A program made the position numbers and the translations under genes. Of a stretch of DNA of 64,000 nt, positions 25,607 to 33,410 are shown piece by piece (position 1 is the first letter of the stretch; every line of letters begins with the position of its first letter). The notes beneath the pieces were generated by a model that saw only the letters and a program-made list of their open reading frames with translations, did not search any database and was not told the DNA's origin. The DNA comes from Rhodoferax ferrireducens (GTDB taxonomy: Bacteria > Pseudomonadota > Gammaproteobacteria > Burkholderiales > Burkholderiaceae_C). The stretch covers positions 1 through 64,000 of the forward strand of contig MTEI01000010.1 in assembly GCA_002083775.1 (NCBI GenBank). The letters are read 5' to 3'.

Positions 25607-25885
25607 ATGAGCATCTTGAACCTCTCCAAATCCGAACGCATTGATGTGCGCACCAGCACGTCGGTCAAGCTGCTCCTGCAAGATGCGGCACGCGCCTGTC
25701 ACAAGACTGTGAGTGAGTTTTTGCTTGACGCCGGTGTGGTGGCGGCCAATCAAGTGTTGGCGGATCGTCGGCAGTTTGTGCTTGACGAGGCGGCGTGGCA
25801 AGCTTTTCAAGTCGAGCTGGATGCACCAACCCAGCCCAAACCGCGTCTAAAACAACTGCTGACCGAGCCCGGGGTGTTGTTTTGA
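25607..25885 (+). CDS. DUF1778 (TacA-type) antitoxin
   Basis: 92 aa from ATG 25607 (M-S-I-L-N-L-S-K-S-E-R-I-D-V-R-T-S). N-terminal ribbon-helix-helix with the family pattern R-I-D-V-R-T-S-T-S-V-K-L-L-L-Q-D-A-A, then V-S-E-F-L-L-D-A; C-terminal tail L-D-A-P-T-Q-P-K-P-R-L-K-Q-L-L is the toxin-neutralising segment. TacA-type antitoxins pair with a GNAT acetyltransferase toxin (TacT) overlapping downstream, but only a 13-codon open stretch follows here. Likely an orphan. Confidence 0.88.
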   Translation: MSILNLSKSERIDVRTSTSVKLLLQDAARACHKTVSEFLLDAGVVAANQVLADRRQFVLDEAAWQAFQVELDAPTQPKPRLKQLLTEPGVLF

Positions 25886-25923
25886 GTCCATTCCGTCTGA
25901 CCCCTACCATTTGTCTCTGCTGA
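25882..25923 (+). pseudogene. Possible 5' remnant of a TacT-type GNAT toxin gene
   Basis: A TTG overlapping the antitoxin stop opens a frame reading (M)-S-P-F-R-L-T-P-T and then closes at 25923. Many TacT toxins begin with a similar S-P-F-R-L-T-P-L stretch at exactly this overlap. No acetyltransferase motif follows, so the toxin would be almost entirely deleted. The match is short and could be chance. Confidence 0.35.
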
Positions 25924-26098
25924 TCAAAGACCTCAATAGCTTGCTGGCTGGTTGATCCCTCAGCGCGCCACAATGGCCACCGCCAGCCCGCTGCCAGGTG
26001 TGGGGTGGCGACGTGTTTTTGAGGTGATTCGTGTTGGTTGTACTTGCCAGTTCATACCAACTCGTTCATACTTTAAAAATAAATATGTGAGGTATGCC

Positions 26099-26359
26099 AT
26101 GGAAGTCATCGATGTCACCCTGGCCGAACGCGGCCAAATCGTCATTCCCAAAGAGGCGCGCGATGCCATGGGGCTCAAGGCGGGCTCCAAGCTGCAAATC
26201 CGCCTTGAAGACGGCAAGTTGGTCATCGAGAAAAAAGTCCAGCTTGACCTCAGCCGCTGGGTGGGCTGCGCGCTGGACGACGGCCTCACCACCAACCAAG
26301 CGCTGACTGAGCTGCGTGGGCGCGTTGTGCCGTGGCAAGGTGAGGGCTCTGGCGCATGA
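26099..26359 (+). CDS. AbrB/MazE-type (SpoVT-AbrB) antitoxin
   Basis: 86 aa from ATG 26099, with GTGAGG about 8 bp before it. N-terminal swapped-hairpin AbrB domain: V-T-L-A-E-R-G-Q-I-V-I-P-K-E-A-R-D-A-M-G-L-K-A-G-S-K-L. The C-terminal part (45-86) would bind the toxin. Stop overlaps the PIN toxin start by 4 bp (ATGA), the normal coupling of a VapBC pair. An upstream in-frame start at 25952 lies in non-coding DNA and is rejected. Confidence 0.92.
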   Translation: MEVIDVTLAERGQIVIPKEARDAMGLKAGSKLQIRLEDGKLVIEKKVQLDLSRWVGCALDDGLTTNQALTELRGRVVPWQGEGSGA

Positions 26360-26760
26360 AAACGGCGGTCGATTCCAGCGTGTTGTTTGACATTGTCAAA
26401 GGCGCGCCTGGTGCTGCAGCGGCCCAAGCCGCTTTGGCGGCGGCACTGGCACGCGGCGGCCTGTGCGTGTGTGCGGTGGTCGTGGCCGAACTGGGCCGCT
26501 ACTTTGCCGATGAGCAGAATCTGCGCGACTTTCTGATGGCCTGCCAGATCGACCACGACCCACTGACCATCGAAGCCGCACTGGAAGCTGCCCGCATCAT
26601 GCGTGGCTACGCCAAAAACAAAGGCCCGCGTGAGCGCGTGGCGCCCGACTTTTTGATCGGCGCCCACGCCTTGCGACAAGCCGACGCGCTGCTGACCACC
26701 GATGCCGGTTTTTTCAGAAACTACTTTGAAGGCTTGCAGGTGATTTGCCCAGGGGCGTGA
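26356..26760 (+). CDS. VapC-type PIN-domain toxin
   Basis: 134 aa. PIN ribonuclease fold with acidic residues in the expected places: A-V-D-S-S-V-L-F-D (D6), V-V-A-E-L-G (Glu about 46), A-P-D-F-L-I-G-A-H-A (Asp about 95) and T-T-D-A-G-F (Asp about 114). It should cut RNA when not bound by the AbrB-type antitoxin encoded upstream. Part of the toxin-antitoxin-rich segment next to the restriction-modification gene. Confidence 0.92.
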   Translation: MKTAVDSSVLFDIVKGAPGAAAAQAALAAALARGGLCVCAVVVAELGRYFADEQNLRDFLMACQIDHDPLTIEAALEAARIMRGYAKNKGPRERVAPDFLIGAHALRQADALLTTDAGFFRNYFEGLQVICPGA

Positions 26761-26775
26761 CCGGAATCGCTCTTT

Positions 26776-26823
26776 TAATCAGAGCTGCTAGCCCAATCAG
26801 GGAAAGGGCCAGAGGCCAATTTC
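26776..26823 (+). repeat. Family A repeat, copy A6 (degenerate)
   Basis: CAGAGCTGCTAGCCC..GAAAGGGCCAGAGGCCAATTTC. Arms are weakened but the GGCCAGAGGCCAATTT flank is conserved. It abuts the restriction-modification gene (start 26834), which leaves little room for a promoter downstream of it. Confidence 0.75.
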
Positions 26824-26833
26824 AACAACAATC

Positions 26834-29800
26834 ATGAGCCAAATCCTCATCAACGACTACCTCCGCCAGCTCGATCTCATCAAGAAGGTCAGCGGCTCCA
26901 GCCGCGAAACTATTGTTCGCGAAGCCTTCAAGGATTTGCTCAAACACTGGGGCAAGCAGCACGATCTGATCTTTTTGGCCGAATACCCGCTCAAAACCGC
27001 CACCAAGACCAACATCAGTGTGGACGGCGCGCTCTTGCATGAGCTGCGCATGCCGCTGGGCTACTGGGAAGCCAAAGACGCCCACGACGACCTGGATGCT
27101 GAAGTTGTCAAAAAATTCAAAAAAGGCTACCCACAAGACAACATCATCTTCAGCGACGACGCGGTGGCCGTGCTGTGGCAAAACCGTGCCGAGGTACTGC
27201 GCTGCGATATGACCGACCCGCACGCGCTGGAGAAGTTGCTCAAACTGTTCTTCAGCTTTGAGCGCCCCGAGATCGCCGGCTTCCGCGCGGCCGTGGAGCA
27301 ATTCAAGGCCGACCTGCCCGCCGTGCTGCTGGCGCTGCGCGAGATGATCGAGCGCGAACACCTCAAAAACCCGAGTTTTCGCGCCGCAGAAGACAAGTTT
27401 CTCGTTCACGCGCAAGAAGCCATCAACCCCGCGCTGGGTGAGGCGGACGTCCGCGAGATGCTCATCCAGCACATCCTCACCGAAGAAATCTTCTCCAAGG
27501 TGTTTGACGACAGCGACTTTCACCAGCACAACAACGTGGCGCGCGAGTTGTATGCGCTGGAAGGGGCCTTCTTCACTGGTGCGCTCAAGAAGCAAACCCT
27601 CAAAGGCCTGGAAAGCTACTACGCCGCCATCCGCGCCGCTGCCGCGCAGATCAGCAGCCATGGCGAGAAGCAGACCTTCCTGAAGGTCATTTACCAAAAC
27701 TTCTACAAGGTCTACAACGCCAAAGCCGCTGACCGCCTGGGGGTGGAATACACGCCCAACGAGATCGTGCGCTTCATGATCGACGGCGCCGACTGGCTGT
27801 GTGAAAAACTCTTTGACAAAAACCTGATCGACAAGGACGTGGAGATTCTCGACATCGCCACGGGCACCGGCACCTATATTTGTGAACTGCTGGAGCATTT
27901 TCGCGGCCAGCCGCAAAAGCTGGCGCACAAATACAGGCACGAGTTACACGCCAACGAGGTGGCCATCCTGCCCTACTACGTGGCCAACCTGAACATCGAA
28001 GCCACCTACGCCGCCATCACCGGCCACTACGAAGAGTTTCCCAACCTGTGTTTTGTGGACACGCTTGACAACGTGGGCCTGCACACCGCCGCCAAAGGCA
28101 CCACCGCCGAACTGTTTGGCAGCGTTTCTGAGGAAAACGTGGCCCGCATCAAGCGCCAGAACAGCCGCAAGATCACCATCGTCATCGGCAACCCGCCCTA
28201 CAACGCCAACCAGGCCAACGAGAACGACAACAACAAAAACCGCGAATACCCGCAGATCGACGCGCGCATCAAGCAAACCTACATCGCCCAGAGCACGGCG
28301 CAGAAAACCAAGCTCTACGACATGTACGCGCGCTTTTTCCGCTGGGCCAGCGACCGACTGACCGACAACGGTGTGCTGGCGTTTGTGACCAACCGCAGCT
28401 TTATCGAAAGCCGTACTTTTGACGGTTTCCGCAAGACCGTGGCGCAGGAGTTTGCCGATATTTACGTGGTGGACCTGGGTGGCGACGTGCGCGCCAACCC
28501 CAAACTCAGCGGCACCAAACACAACGTGTTTGGCATCCAGACGGGCGTGGCGATCAGCTTCATGATCAAAAAGGTGGGTGTCACCAAAGACAAAAAGCCC
28601 GCCCGCGTGTACTACTTGCGCAGGCCGGAGATGGAAACCGCCGAGGAAAAGCTCGGGTTTCTGGCCAACCACCCGATGCGGACGCTGGACTTTGACGAGG
28701 TGTCGCCGGACAAGAATGCCAACTGGGTGAATCTGACCAACAATGATTTCGACACGCTGATCCCGCTAGCGAGCAAGGAGACCAAGGCGTCGAAAACGGC
28801 GGGGAAGGAGCGGGCGATCTTCAAGCTGTTTAGCAACGGCATCAATACAGCACGTGATGGATGGGTGACTGATGAATCTGCCATCGACCTGGCTGCAAAA
28901 GCGCAATTTTTCGTCAAACATTACGAGGACCACATCCAGGGCGCGAAGAGCCATGACACGATCATCAAATGGTCTCGAAACCTGAAAGTTAAGTTGGCGC
29001 GCGACGAACGCGAGCCTTTCGACAAGTCACGGATCGTGAAATACGCCTATCGGCCGTACTTTGGAAACTATCTGTATCAATCTGATTTGATGATTGACGA
29101 GTTGGGCCAGTTGCCAGTGATGTGTCGAGGCGAAAACTTGCTGATTGCGATGCCAGCTGCTGGGGAATTCCGTTGCCTGGCAACGGATCGGCCTTGCGAC
29201 TTTCATTTCATCGGTGACGCGCGGGTTTTGTCGCTTTTCCGGTACGACGAAGCAGGTGCTCGCCACGACAACATCACCGACTGGGCCTTGAAACAATTCG
29301 CTGCCCACTACCAGGCCGCAGAGCCCCCACCCCAACCCGCTCCCAGCGGGCCAGGGAGCCAGACCGGCACCAGCAAGCCAAAGAAAATCACCAAAGAAGC
29401 CATCTTCCACTACTGCTACGCCGTGTTGCACGACCCCGTTTACCGCGAGAAATACGCGCAAAACCTCAAACGCGAGTTTCCGCGCATCCCGTTTTACCCA
29501 GATTTCTGGTTGTGGGCCGCCTGGGGCGAGGCGCTGATGGCCATCCACATCGGTTATGAATCCGTGGAACCGTTCCCTTTGAGTCGCACCGATGTGCCCG
29601 ACGAGAAAGTGCGCGCCGCTGGCCTGTTGCCCAAAGCCCTGCTGCGCGCTGACCCGGCTTCCGGCAGCATCGCGCTGGACACCGAGACCACGCTGCGCGG
29701 CATCCCGAGCGAGGCGTGGGCCTACAAACTGGGCAACCGCTGCGCCATCGACTGGGTGCTGGACCAGTACAAAGAGAAAAAACCCAAAGACCCGACCATC

Positions 29801-29929
29801 CGCGAGAAGTTCGACACCTATCGTTTTGCCGACTACAAAGACAAAGTCATCGACCTGCTGATGCGCGTGACTACCGTGAGTGTGGAAACGGTGAAACTGG
29901 TCGAAGCCATGAAAGCCGCCACCCGTTGA
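26834..29929 (+). CDS. Single-chain restriction-modification enzyme (Type IIG / ISP-like: nuclease, N6-adenine methylase, specificity region)
   Basis: 1031 aa. N-terminal nuclease-like domain (about 40-130) with I-S-V-D-G (D64) and G-Y-W-E-A-K (E79, K81), a PD-(D/E)XK pattern. Helical linker 150-300. Methyltransferase domain with Y-T-P-N-E-I-V-R-F (306-314), AdoMet motif I D-I-A-T-G-T-G-T-Y-I (340-349) and catalytic N-P-P-Y (453-456). The C-terminal third (about 800-1031: F-Y-P-D-F-W-L-W, G-Y-E-S-V-E-P-F-P-L) resembles the target-recognition end of Type ISP enzymes. There is no helicase block, unlike ISP enzymes of about 1600 aa, so it fits a single-chain Type IIG-like enzyme. No separate methylase or specificity gene is adjacent. 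Confidence 0.85.
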   Translation: MSQILINDYLRQLDLIKKVSGSSRETIVREAFKDLLKHWGKQHDLIFLAEYPLKTATKTNISVDGALLHELRMPLGYWEAKDAHDDLDAEVVKKFKKGYPQDNIIFSDDAVAVLWQNRAEVLRCDMTDPHALEKLLKLFFSFERPEIAGFRAAVEQFKADLPAVLLALREMIEREHLKNPSFRAAEDKFLVHAQEAINPALGEADVREMLIQHILTEEIFSKVFDDSDFHQHNNVARELYALEGAFFTGALKKQTLKGLESYYAAIRAAAAQISSHGEKQTFLKVIYQNFYKVYNAKAADRLGVEYTPNEIVRFMIDGADWLCEKLFDKNLIDKDVEILDIATGTGTYICELLEHFRGQPQKLAHKYRHELHANEVAILPYYVANLNIEATYAAITGHYEEFPNLCFVDTLDNVGLHTAAKGTTAELFGSVSEENVARIKRQNSRKITIVIGNPPYNANQANENDNNKNREYPQIDARIKQTYIAQSTAQKTKLYDMYARFFRWASDRLTDNGVLAFVTNRSFIESRTFDGFRKTVAQEFADIYVVDLGGDVRANPKLSGTKHNVFGIQTGVAISFMIKKVGVTKDKKPARVYYLRRPEMETAEEKLGFLANHPMRTLDFDEVSPDKNANWVNLTNNDFDTLIPLASKETKASKTAGKERAIFKLFSNGINTARDGWVTDESAIDLAAKAQFFVKHYEDHIQGAKSHDTIIKWSRNLKVKLARDEREPFDKSRIVKYAYRPYFGNYLYQSDLMIDELGQLPVMCRGENLLIAMPAAGEFRCLATDRPCDFHFIGDARVLSLFRYDEAGARHDNITDWALKQFAAHYQAAEPPPQPAPSGPGSQTGTSKPKKITKEAIFHYCYAVLHDPVYREKYAQNLKREFPRIPFYPDFWLWAAWGEALMAIHIGYESVEPFPLSRTDVPDEKVRAAGLLPKALLRADPASGSIALDTETTLRGIPSEAWAYKLGNRCAIDWVLDQYKEKKPKDPTIREKFDTYRFADYKDKVIDLLMRVTTVSVETVKLVEAMKAATR

Positions 29930-29963
29930 TGCTACCCGCATGACCGGAGATGGGCTTTCACTA

Positions 29964-30010
29964 CTATTGTTGTAGCTGCCTCCACAAGTATTGACTGGGC
30001 TAGAGCCTGA
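29964..30010 (+). repeat. Family A repeat remnant, copy A13
   Basis: TTGTAGCTGCC..ACTGGGCTAGAGCCTGATC after the restriction-modification stop. The left flank (TAGCTGCC) and right flank (GGGCTAGAGCC) match the family, but the stem is largely lost. Confidence 0.55.
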
Positions 30011-30016
30011 TCAGGC
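30005..30016. promoter_or_regulatory. Perfect palindrome GCCTGATCAGGC
   Basis: Twelve-base perfect palindrome 35 bp left of the tandem 9-mers in the promoter region of the downstream toxin-antitoxin pair. It shares the TGATCA core with them, so it could be another operator site; the role is inference. Confidence 0.4.
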
Positions 30017-30050
30017 GTAAAAAATCTGCATCACGATCAAAGCAACTAAT

Positions 30051-30086
30051 TTGATCAAGTTGATCAAGTTGGTCAACTTGGTCATA
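30051..30086 (+). promoter_or_regulatory. Four tandem 9-bp units, probable toxin-antitoxin operator
   Basis: Head-to-tail units TTGATCAAG, TTGATCAAG, TTGGTCAAC and TTGGTCATA fill 30051-30086, 33 bp before the Phd-like antitoxin start. TTGATCAA is itself palindromic. Antitoxins of this type usually repress their own promoter by binding repeated short palindromes, so autoregulation is likely (inference). Confidence 0.6.
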
Positions 30087-30118
30087 ATCAGCAACAGACG
30101 TTAAGGAGCCCAAGCCAA

Positions 30119-30490
30119 ATGCAACACGCCATAAGAACCATGACATCGTCTGATGCCAAGACGAATTTCGGAGAGGTGTTGTCGTCACTGAACAGTGCCG
30201 GCCCGATTGAAATCACCCGAAACGGCAAGTCGGTGGGGCTTTTGACCTTGCCGCCCGCGCAGGCCGTTGATGGCGGTCGGCTGGCGGCGCTGGCAGCGGC
30301 CTATTCCCAGGGCCGGGTGTCGTGGCCGCAAATTGCCGAGGAAACAGGTGCGAGTTTTGGCGAGTTGTTGTTGGCGATGGGGTTGCAAAAGCTGTCCTTG
30401 CCCAAAGTGGTGGCACCAAAACGGCCTGAGCAAACAGCCTTGCTGAATCAGATGTTTGATGCAGCCGCCCGGTTGAAGTCGCAGCCATGA
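30119..30490 (+). CDS. Phd/YefM-type antitoxin with UPF0175-like C-terminal region
   Basis: 123 aa. N-terminal Phd/YefM fold: M-T-S-S-D-A-K-T-N-F-G-E-V-L-S-S-L and P-I-E-I-T-R-N-G-K-S-V-G-L-L. After residue 55 comes an extra helical part, A-A-Y-S-Q-G-R-V-S-W-P-Q-I-A-E-E-T-G-A, that reads like the HTH of UPF0175 antitoxins, which normally pair with DUF3368-type PIN toxins. ATG 30119 has AAGGAG at 30102-30107; an internal ATG at 30140 is an alternative. Overlaps the PIN gene by 4 bp. Confidence 0.85.
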   Translation: MQHAIRTMTSSDAKTNFGEVLSSLNSAGPIEITRNGKSVGLLTLPPAQAVDGGRLAALAAAYSQGRVSWPQIAEETGASFGELLLAMGLQKLSLPKVVAPKRPEQTALLNQMFDAAARLKSQP

Positions 30491-31071
30491 AGCTGTCCCT
30501 GATCGTCACCGACTCCGGGCCACTGATCACGCTGGCGATAGCCGGGGCGCTGGATGTGCTTTTTTTACCTGGTTTACCGGTCATCGTGCCGGATATGGTT
30601 CGCCATGAGGTGATTGCGGATTTGTCAAAGCCAGGGGCGATGTTGGTGGCCGACTGGATTCGGGCCAATAACCCGCATCGGCTGAGCGTGGCCCCGACCG
30701 AGGTGTTTGAGGAGTTCATGCTGCTGAAGTCGATCAACCCGGCGACCAAAACCAAAAATCGGGGCGAACAGGCGGCCGCCGAGGTGTTGACCAAGGTGCT
30801 TGAGAGGCAAGACTTTGGCGCGGTGCTGGTGTTTGAGGACAGTGCCGTGCGTAAAACCAATTTTTTGCTGCGTCTGCCCGATGCCGTGGTGGTGGCTTCC
30901 ACGTCCGAGTTTTTGTTTGGACTGGAAAGCCGGGGAGTGATCGCCAGTGCGCAGGCGATTCTTGACCGTGCGGTGGATGTGCGCGGGAATGAACTGCTGG
31001 TCAGGTATGTGGCGGGTTCGGATGACTCTGAACGCTTGCAGGATTGGCCGCAGGCTTTGCGTCCCAGTTGA
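30487..31071 (+). CDS. PIN-like toxin (DUF3368-like)
   Basis: 194 aa, longer than VapC. Starts with [12 protein letters not shown], a PIN Asp motif followed by the S-G-P-L-I pattern of DUF3368-type proteins. Further acidic clusters: [16 protein letters not shown] and L-V-F-E-D-S-A. Probably a ribonuclease toxin neutralised by the upstream antitoxin, with which it is coupled by an ATGA overlap. It ends 13 bp from the convergent serine dehydratase gene. Confidence 0.85.
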   Translation: MKLSLIVTDSGPLITLAIAGALDVLFLPGLPVIVPDMVRHEVIADLSKPGAMLVADWIRANNPHRLSVAPTEVFEEFMLLKSINPATKTKNRGEQAAAEVLTKVLERQDFGAVLVFEDSAVRKTNFLLRLPDAVVVASTSEFLFGLESRGVIASAQAILDRAVDVRGNELLVRYVAGSDDSERLQDWPQALRPS

Positions 31072-31083
31072 TGGGCTGAACTT

Positions 31084-32484
31084 TCAGCACTCCACAATGT
31101 TCACCGCCAGCCCGCCGCGTGAGGTTTCCTTGTATTTGGTTTTCATGTCGGCACCGGTCTCGCGCATGGTTTTGATGACTTTGTCGAGCGACACCACGTG
31201 GTGGCCGTCGCCCTGCAGCGCCATGCGGGCGGCGTTGATGGCTTTGACCGCGCCCATGGCGTTGCGTTCGATGCATGGCACCTGCACCAGGCCGCCGACC
31301 GGGTCGCAGGTCAGGCCCAGGTTGTGTTCCATGCCAATTTCAGCGGCATTTTCTACCTGCTCCGGGCTACCACCCATCACCGCCGCCAGGCCCGCTGCGG
31401 CCATGGAACAGGCCACGCCCACCTCGCCCTGGCAGCCGACTTCGGCCCCGCTGATGGAGGCGTTGAGTTTGTAGAGGATGCCGATGGCCGCTGCCGTCAT
31501 CAAAAAGTCATTCACGCCGCGCTGTGCGTGCCCCGCCTGATCGCGACCATGGAATGGCGCGACAAACCGGTCGCAGTAATGCAGCACCGCCGGGATCACG
31601 CCCGCCGCGCCGTTGGTGGGCGCTGTCACCACCCGGCCACCGGCGGCGTTTTCCTCGTTCACCGCAAAGGCATACACGTTGACCCAGTCCAGCACGCTCA
31701 GCGGGTCGGCCAGGGTGCGCTCGGCCCGTTCGCGCAACTGCGCTGCCAGCACGGGTGCGCGGCGTTGCACCTTGTAAGGGCCGGGCAGGGTGCCGGGGTG
31801 GCTCAGGCCGCGCTGCACACACTCGCGCATCACGCGCCAGATGTTGGTCAGACCTGTGTGAATCTCGGCATCACTGCGCCAGGTGCGCTCGTTGGCCCAC
31901 ATCAGCTGGCTGATGCTTAAATTCGCTTGCTTGCAGCTTGATAGCAGTTCAGCCCCGCTGGTAAAGGGGTAGGACACTTTTTGGTACTCAGTCAGCACGG
32001 CCTCATTTGGGCTACCTGCGGTGACCACAAAGCCGCCGCCGACGCTCAGGTACTTGACTTGGCGCAGCTCCTGGCCTTGTCCATCTGAGGCGGTGAATTT
32101 CATGCCGTTGGGGTGCTCTGCCAGCGCCTCGCGGCGGTACATCAGCACATGGTCTTTTTCCAGGAAGCCGATGGGATGCAGCCCCAGCAGGTTGAGCAAC
32201 TGCTCGGCGCGCACCTGGGCGATCAGGCCGGGTACGGCATCGACATCGACGGTGTCGGGCGCGTGGCCCATCAGTCCGAGCATGACTGCCACATCGGACC
32301 CGTGGCCTTTGCCGGTGGCACCGAGCGAACCGTAGAGTTCGCAGGTGACGCTGGTGGTCTGCGGCAGCAAGCCATCCCGTTGCAGGGCCAGCACAAACAG
32401 TCGCGCGGCGCGCATCGGCCCCACGGTGTGGGAGCTGCTGGGGCCGATGCCCACTTTGAACAAATCGAAAACGCTGATGGCCAT
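31084..32484 (-). CDS. sdaA: L-serine ammonia-lyase (iron-sulfur dependent, single chain)
   Basis: 466 aa, the length of one-chain SdaA/SdaB. N-terminal beta domain opens [21 protein letters not shown]. The alpha domain has the conserved cysteines for the [4Fe-4S] cluster, including [18 protein letters not shown] and the block [13 protein letters not shown]. It deaminates L-serine to pyruvate and ammonia in the cytoplasm. No leader gene or riboswitch was recognised in the short gap upstream. Confidence 0.95.
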   Translation of the reverse strand: MAISVFDLFKVGIGPSSSHTVGPMRAARLFVLALQRDGLLPQTTSVTCELYGSLGATGKGHGSDVAVMLGLMGHAPDTVDVDAVPGLIAQVRAEQLLNLLGLHPIGFLEKDHVLMYRREALAEHPNGMKFTASDGQGQELRQVKYLSVGGGFVVTAGSPNEAVLTEYQKVSYPFTSGAELLSSCKQANLSISQLMWANERTWRSDAEIHTGLTNIWRVMRECVQRGLSHPGTLPGPYKVQRRAPVLAAQLRERAERTLADPLSVLDWVNVYAFAVNEENAAGGRVVTAPTNGAAGVIPAVLHYCDRFVAPFHGRDQAGHAQRGVNDFLMTAAAIGILYKLNASISGAEVGCQGEVGVACSMAAAGLAAVMGGSPEQVENAAEIGMEHNLGLTCDPVGGLVQVPCIERNAMGAVKAINAARMALQGDGHHVVSLDKVIKTMRETGADMKTKYKETSRGGLAVNIVEC

Positions 32485-32518
32485 AGGTGGTGCAGGGGAG
32501 GGTGCTTGGGCTGGTGGC

Positions 32519-33388
32519 TTAGTGCGCCATCAGCGCGCGGGCGTCGTCCTCGTAACCTTTGAGTTTGGCTACGAGTTTTTGCCGCTGGGCGGGGGTGGCG
32601 CTGTTGTGCAACTGGGCAAAGGTGGCGCAGTTGTTTTGCACCAGCTGCGCGATCTGCGCGCGGTAAACCGCGTTGGGTGATTGCACGGTGCGCTCAAGCA
32701 GGGCGTGAATGACGCTTTGGGCCTGCTGCGGCGTTTGGCTGCTGCCCGCCAGGCTTTGCAGGGTGGTGAACAGGTCCTGGTGGCGGCGCAGCATCTCGGC
32801 CTCGGCCAGCCGGGTGTCGTACGGGGTGGCTTGCACGCCGGCGCGCAACAGGGCGGTTTGGGCATCGCTCAAGGGGCCGTAAAAGGCTTCACTGCGCTCC
32901 AGCAGCCGTTCCAGGCGGCGTTTTTGTTGCTCGGCGGGACTGTCTTTTTGCCATTCGTCACGCCACTTTTGCGCCTTTTTGTCCAGTTGGTGCTGCAAAT
33001 GTTGTAGCTGCTCAGGCTTGATGCTCAGGGCCAGGCGGGCAAAACCGGGCTCGGATTGGTCCAGCACCGCGTCCAGCCTGGATTTGAATTGGTCAGCGAT
33101 CTGGCACACCTGCGCCGGGGTGGTGTCTTGCGCGGCCTGGGCCTGCACATCGGCCAGGGCGTGGGCCAGTTGCGGCAGTTCCTGGCTGCGGTGCCACGCC
33201 AGCAGCGCTTGCAGATCAGCGCGCAGCGGCTCGCTTTGGGCATCGTTTATGTCCAGATAACTGTCCACCCACCAGTAGCTTAAATTTGGCAGCTGGCTGT
33301 AACCCAGGCGCGCCACGCTGCAGCCGCCCAGCAGCGCGGCGGTCAGAAGCGTCAGCAGCAGCGCGCGGATAATGTGAAACAACGGCAT
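32519..33388 (-). CDS. DUF6279-like lipoprotein
   Basis: 289 aa from ATG 33388 (M-P-L-F-H-I-I-R-A). A type II signal peptide ends in the lipobox L-L-G-G-C with the lipidated Cys at 23. The mature protein is almost wholly helical, Gln/Arg/Leu-rich, and opens with the family pattern [13 protein letters not shown]. Function unknown; the family is common in proteobacteria. The long open frame upstream of 33388 overlaps glmU antisense and is not coding. Its start is 22 bp from the divergent glmU start. Confidence 0.85.
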   Translation of the reverse strand: MPLFHIIRALLLTLLTAALLGGCSVARLGYSQLPNLSYWWVDSYLDINDAQSEPLRADLQALLAWHRSQELPQLAHALADVQAQAAQDTTPAQVCQIADQFKSRLDAVLDQSEPGFARLALSIKPEQLQHLQHQLDKKAQKWRDEWQKDSPAEQQKRRLERLLERSEAFYGPLSDAQTALLRAGVQATPYDTRLAEAEMLRRHQDLFTTLQSLAGSSQTPQQAQSVIHALLERTVQSPNAVYRAQIAQLVQNNCATFAQLHNSATPAQRQKLVAKLKGYEDDARALMAH

Positions 33389-33410
33389 AGGGTTCAACTC
33401 GGAGGATGGC

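Noticed and set aside
25960..26000. Minus-strand end reading G-L-A-V-A-I-V-A-R resembling the serine dehydratase C-terminus (G-L-A-V-N-I-V-E-C)
   Set aside because: Only nine residues match and nothing upstream resembles sdaA; taken as chance.
24508..26023. Exact 20-bp match GGTGGCGACGTGTTTTTGAG at 24508-24527 and 26004-26023
   Set aside because: The similarity stops at once on both sides. It could be a trace of a local duplication at the island edge, but 20 bp alone does not support an attachment site or repeat family.
31905..31975. Possible family A remnant in sdaA (CAGCTTGATAGCAG..CCCCGCTGGTAAAGGGG)
   Set aside because: The encoded residues (A-E-L-L-S-S-C..L-S-I-S-Q-L) fit the normal SdaA pattern, so no insertion is needed to explain them.
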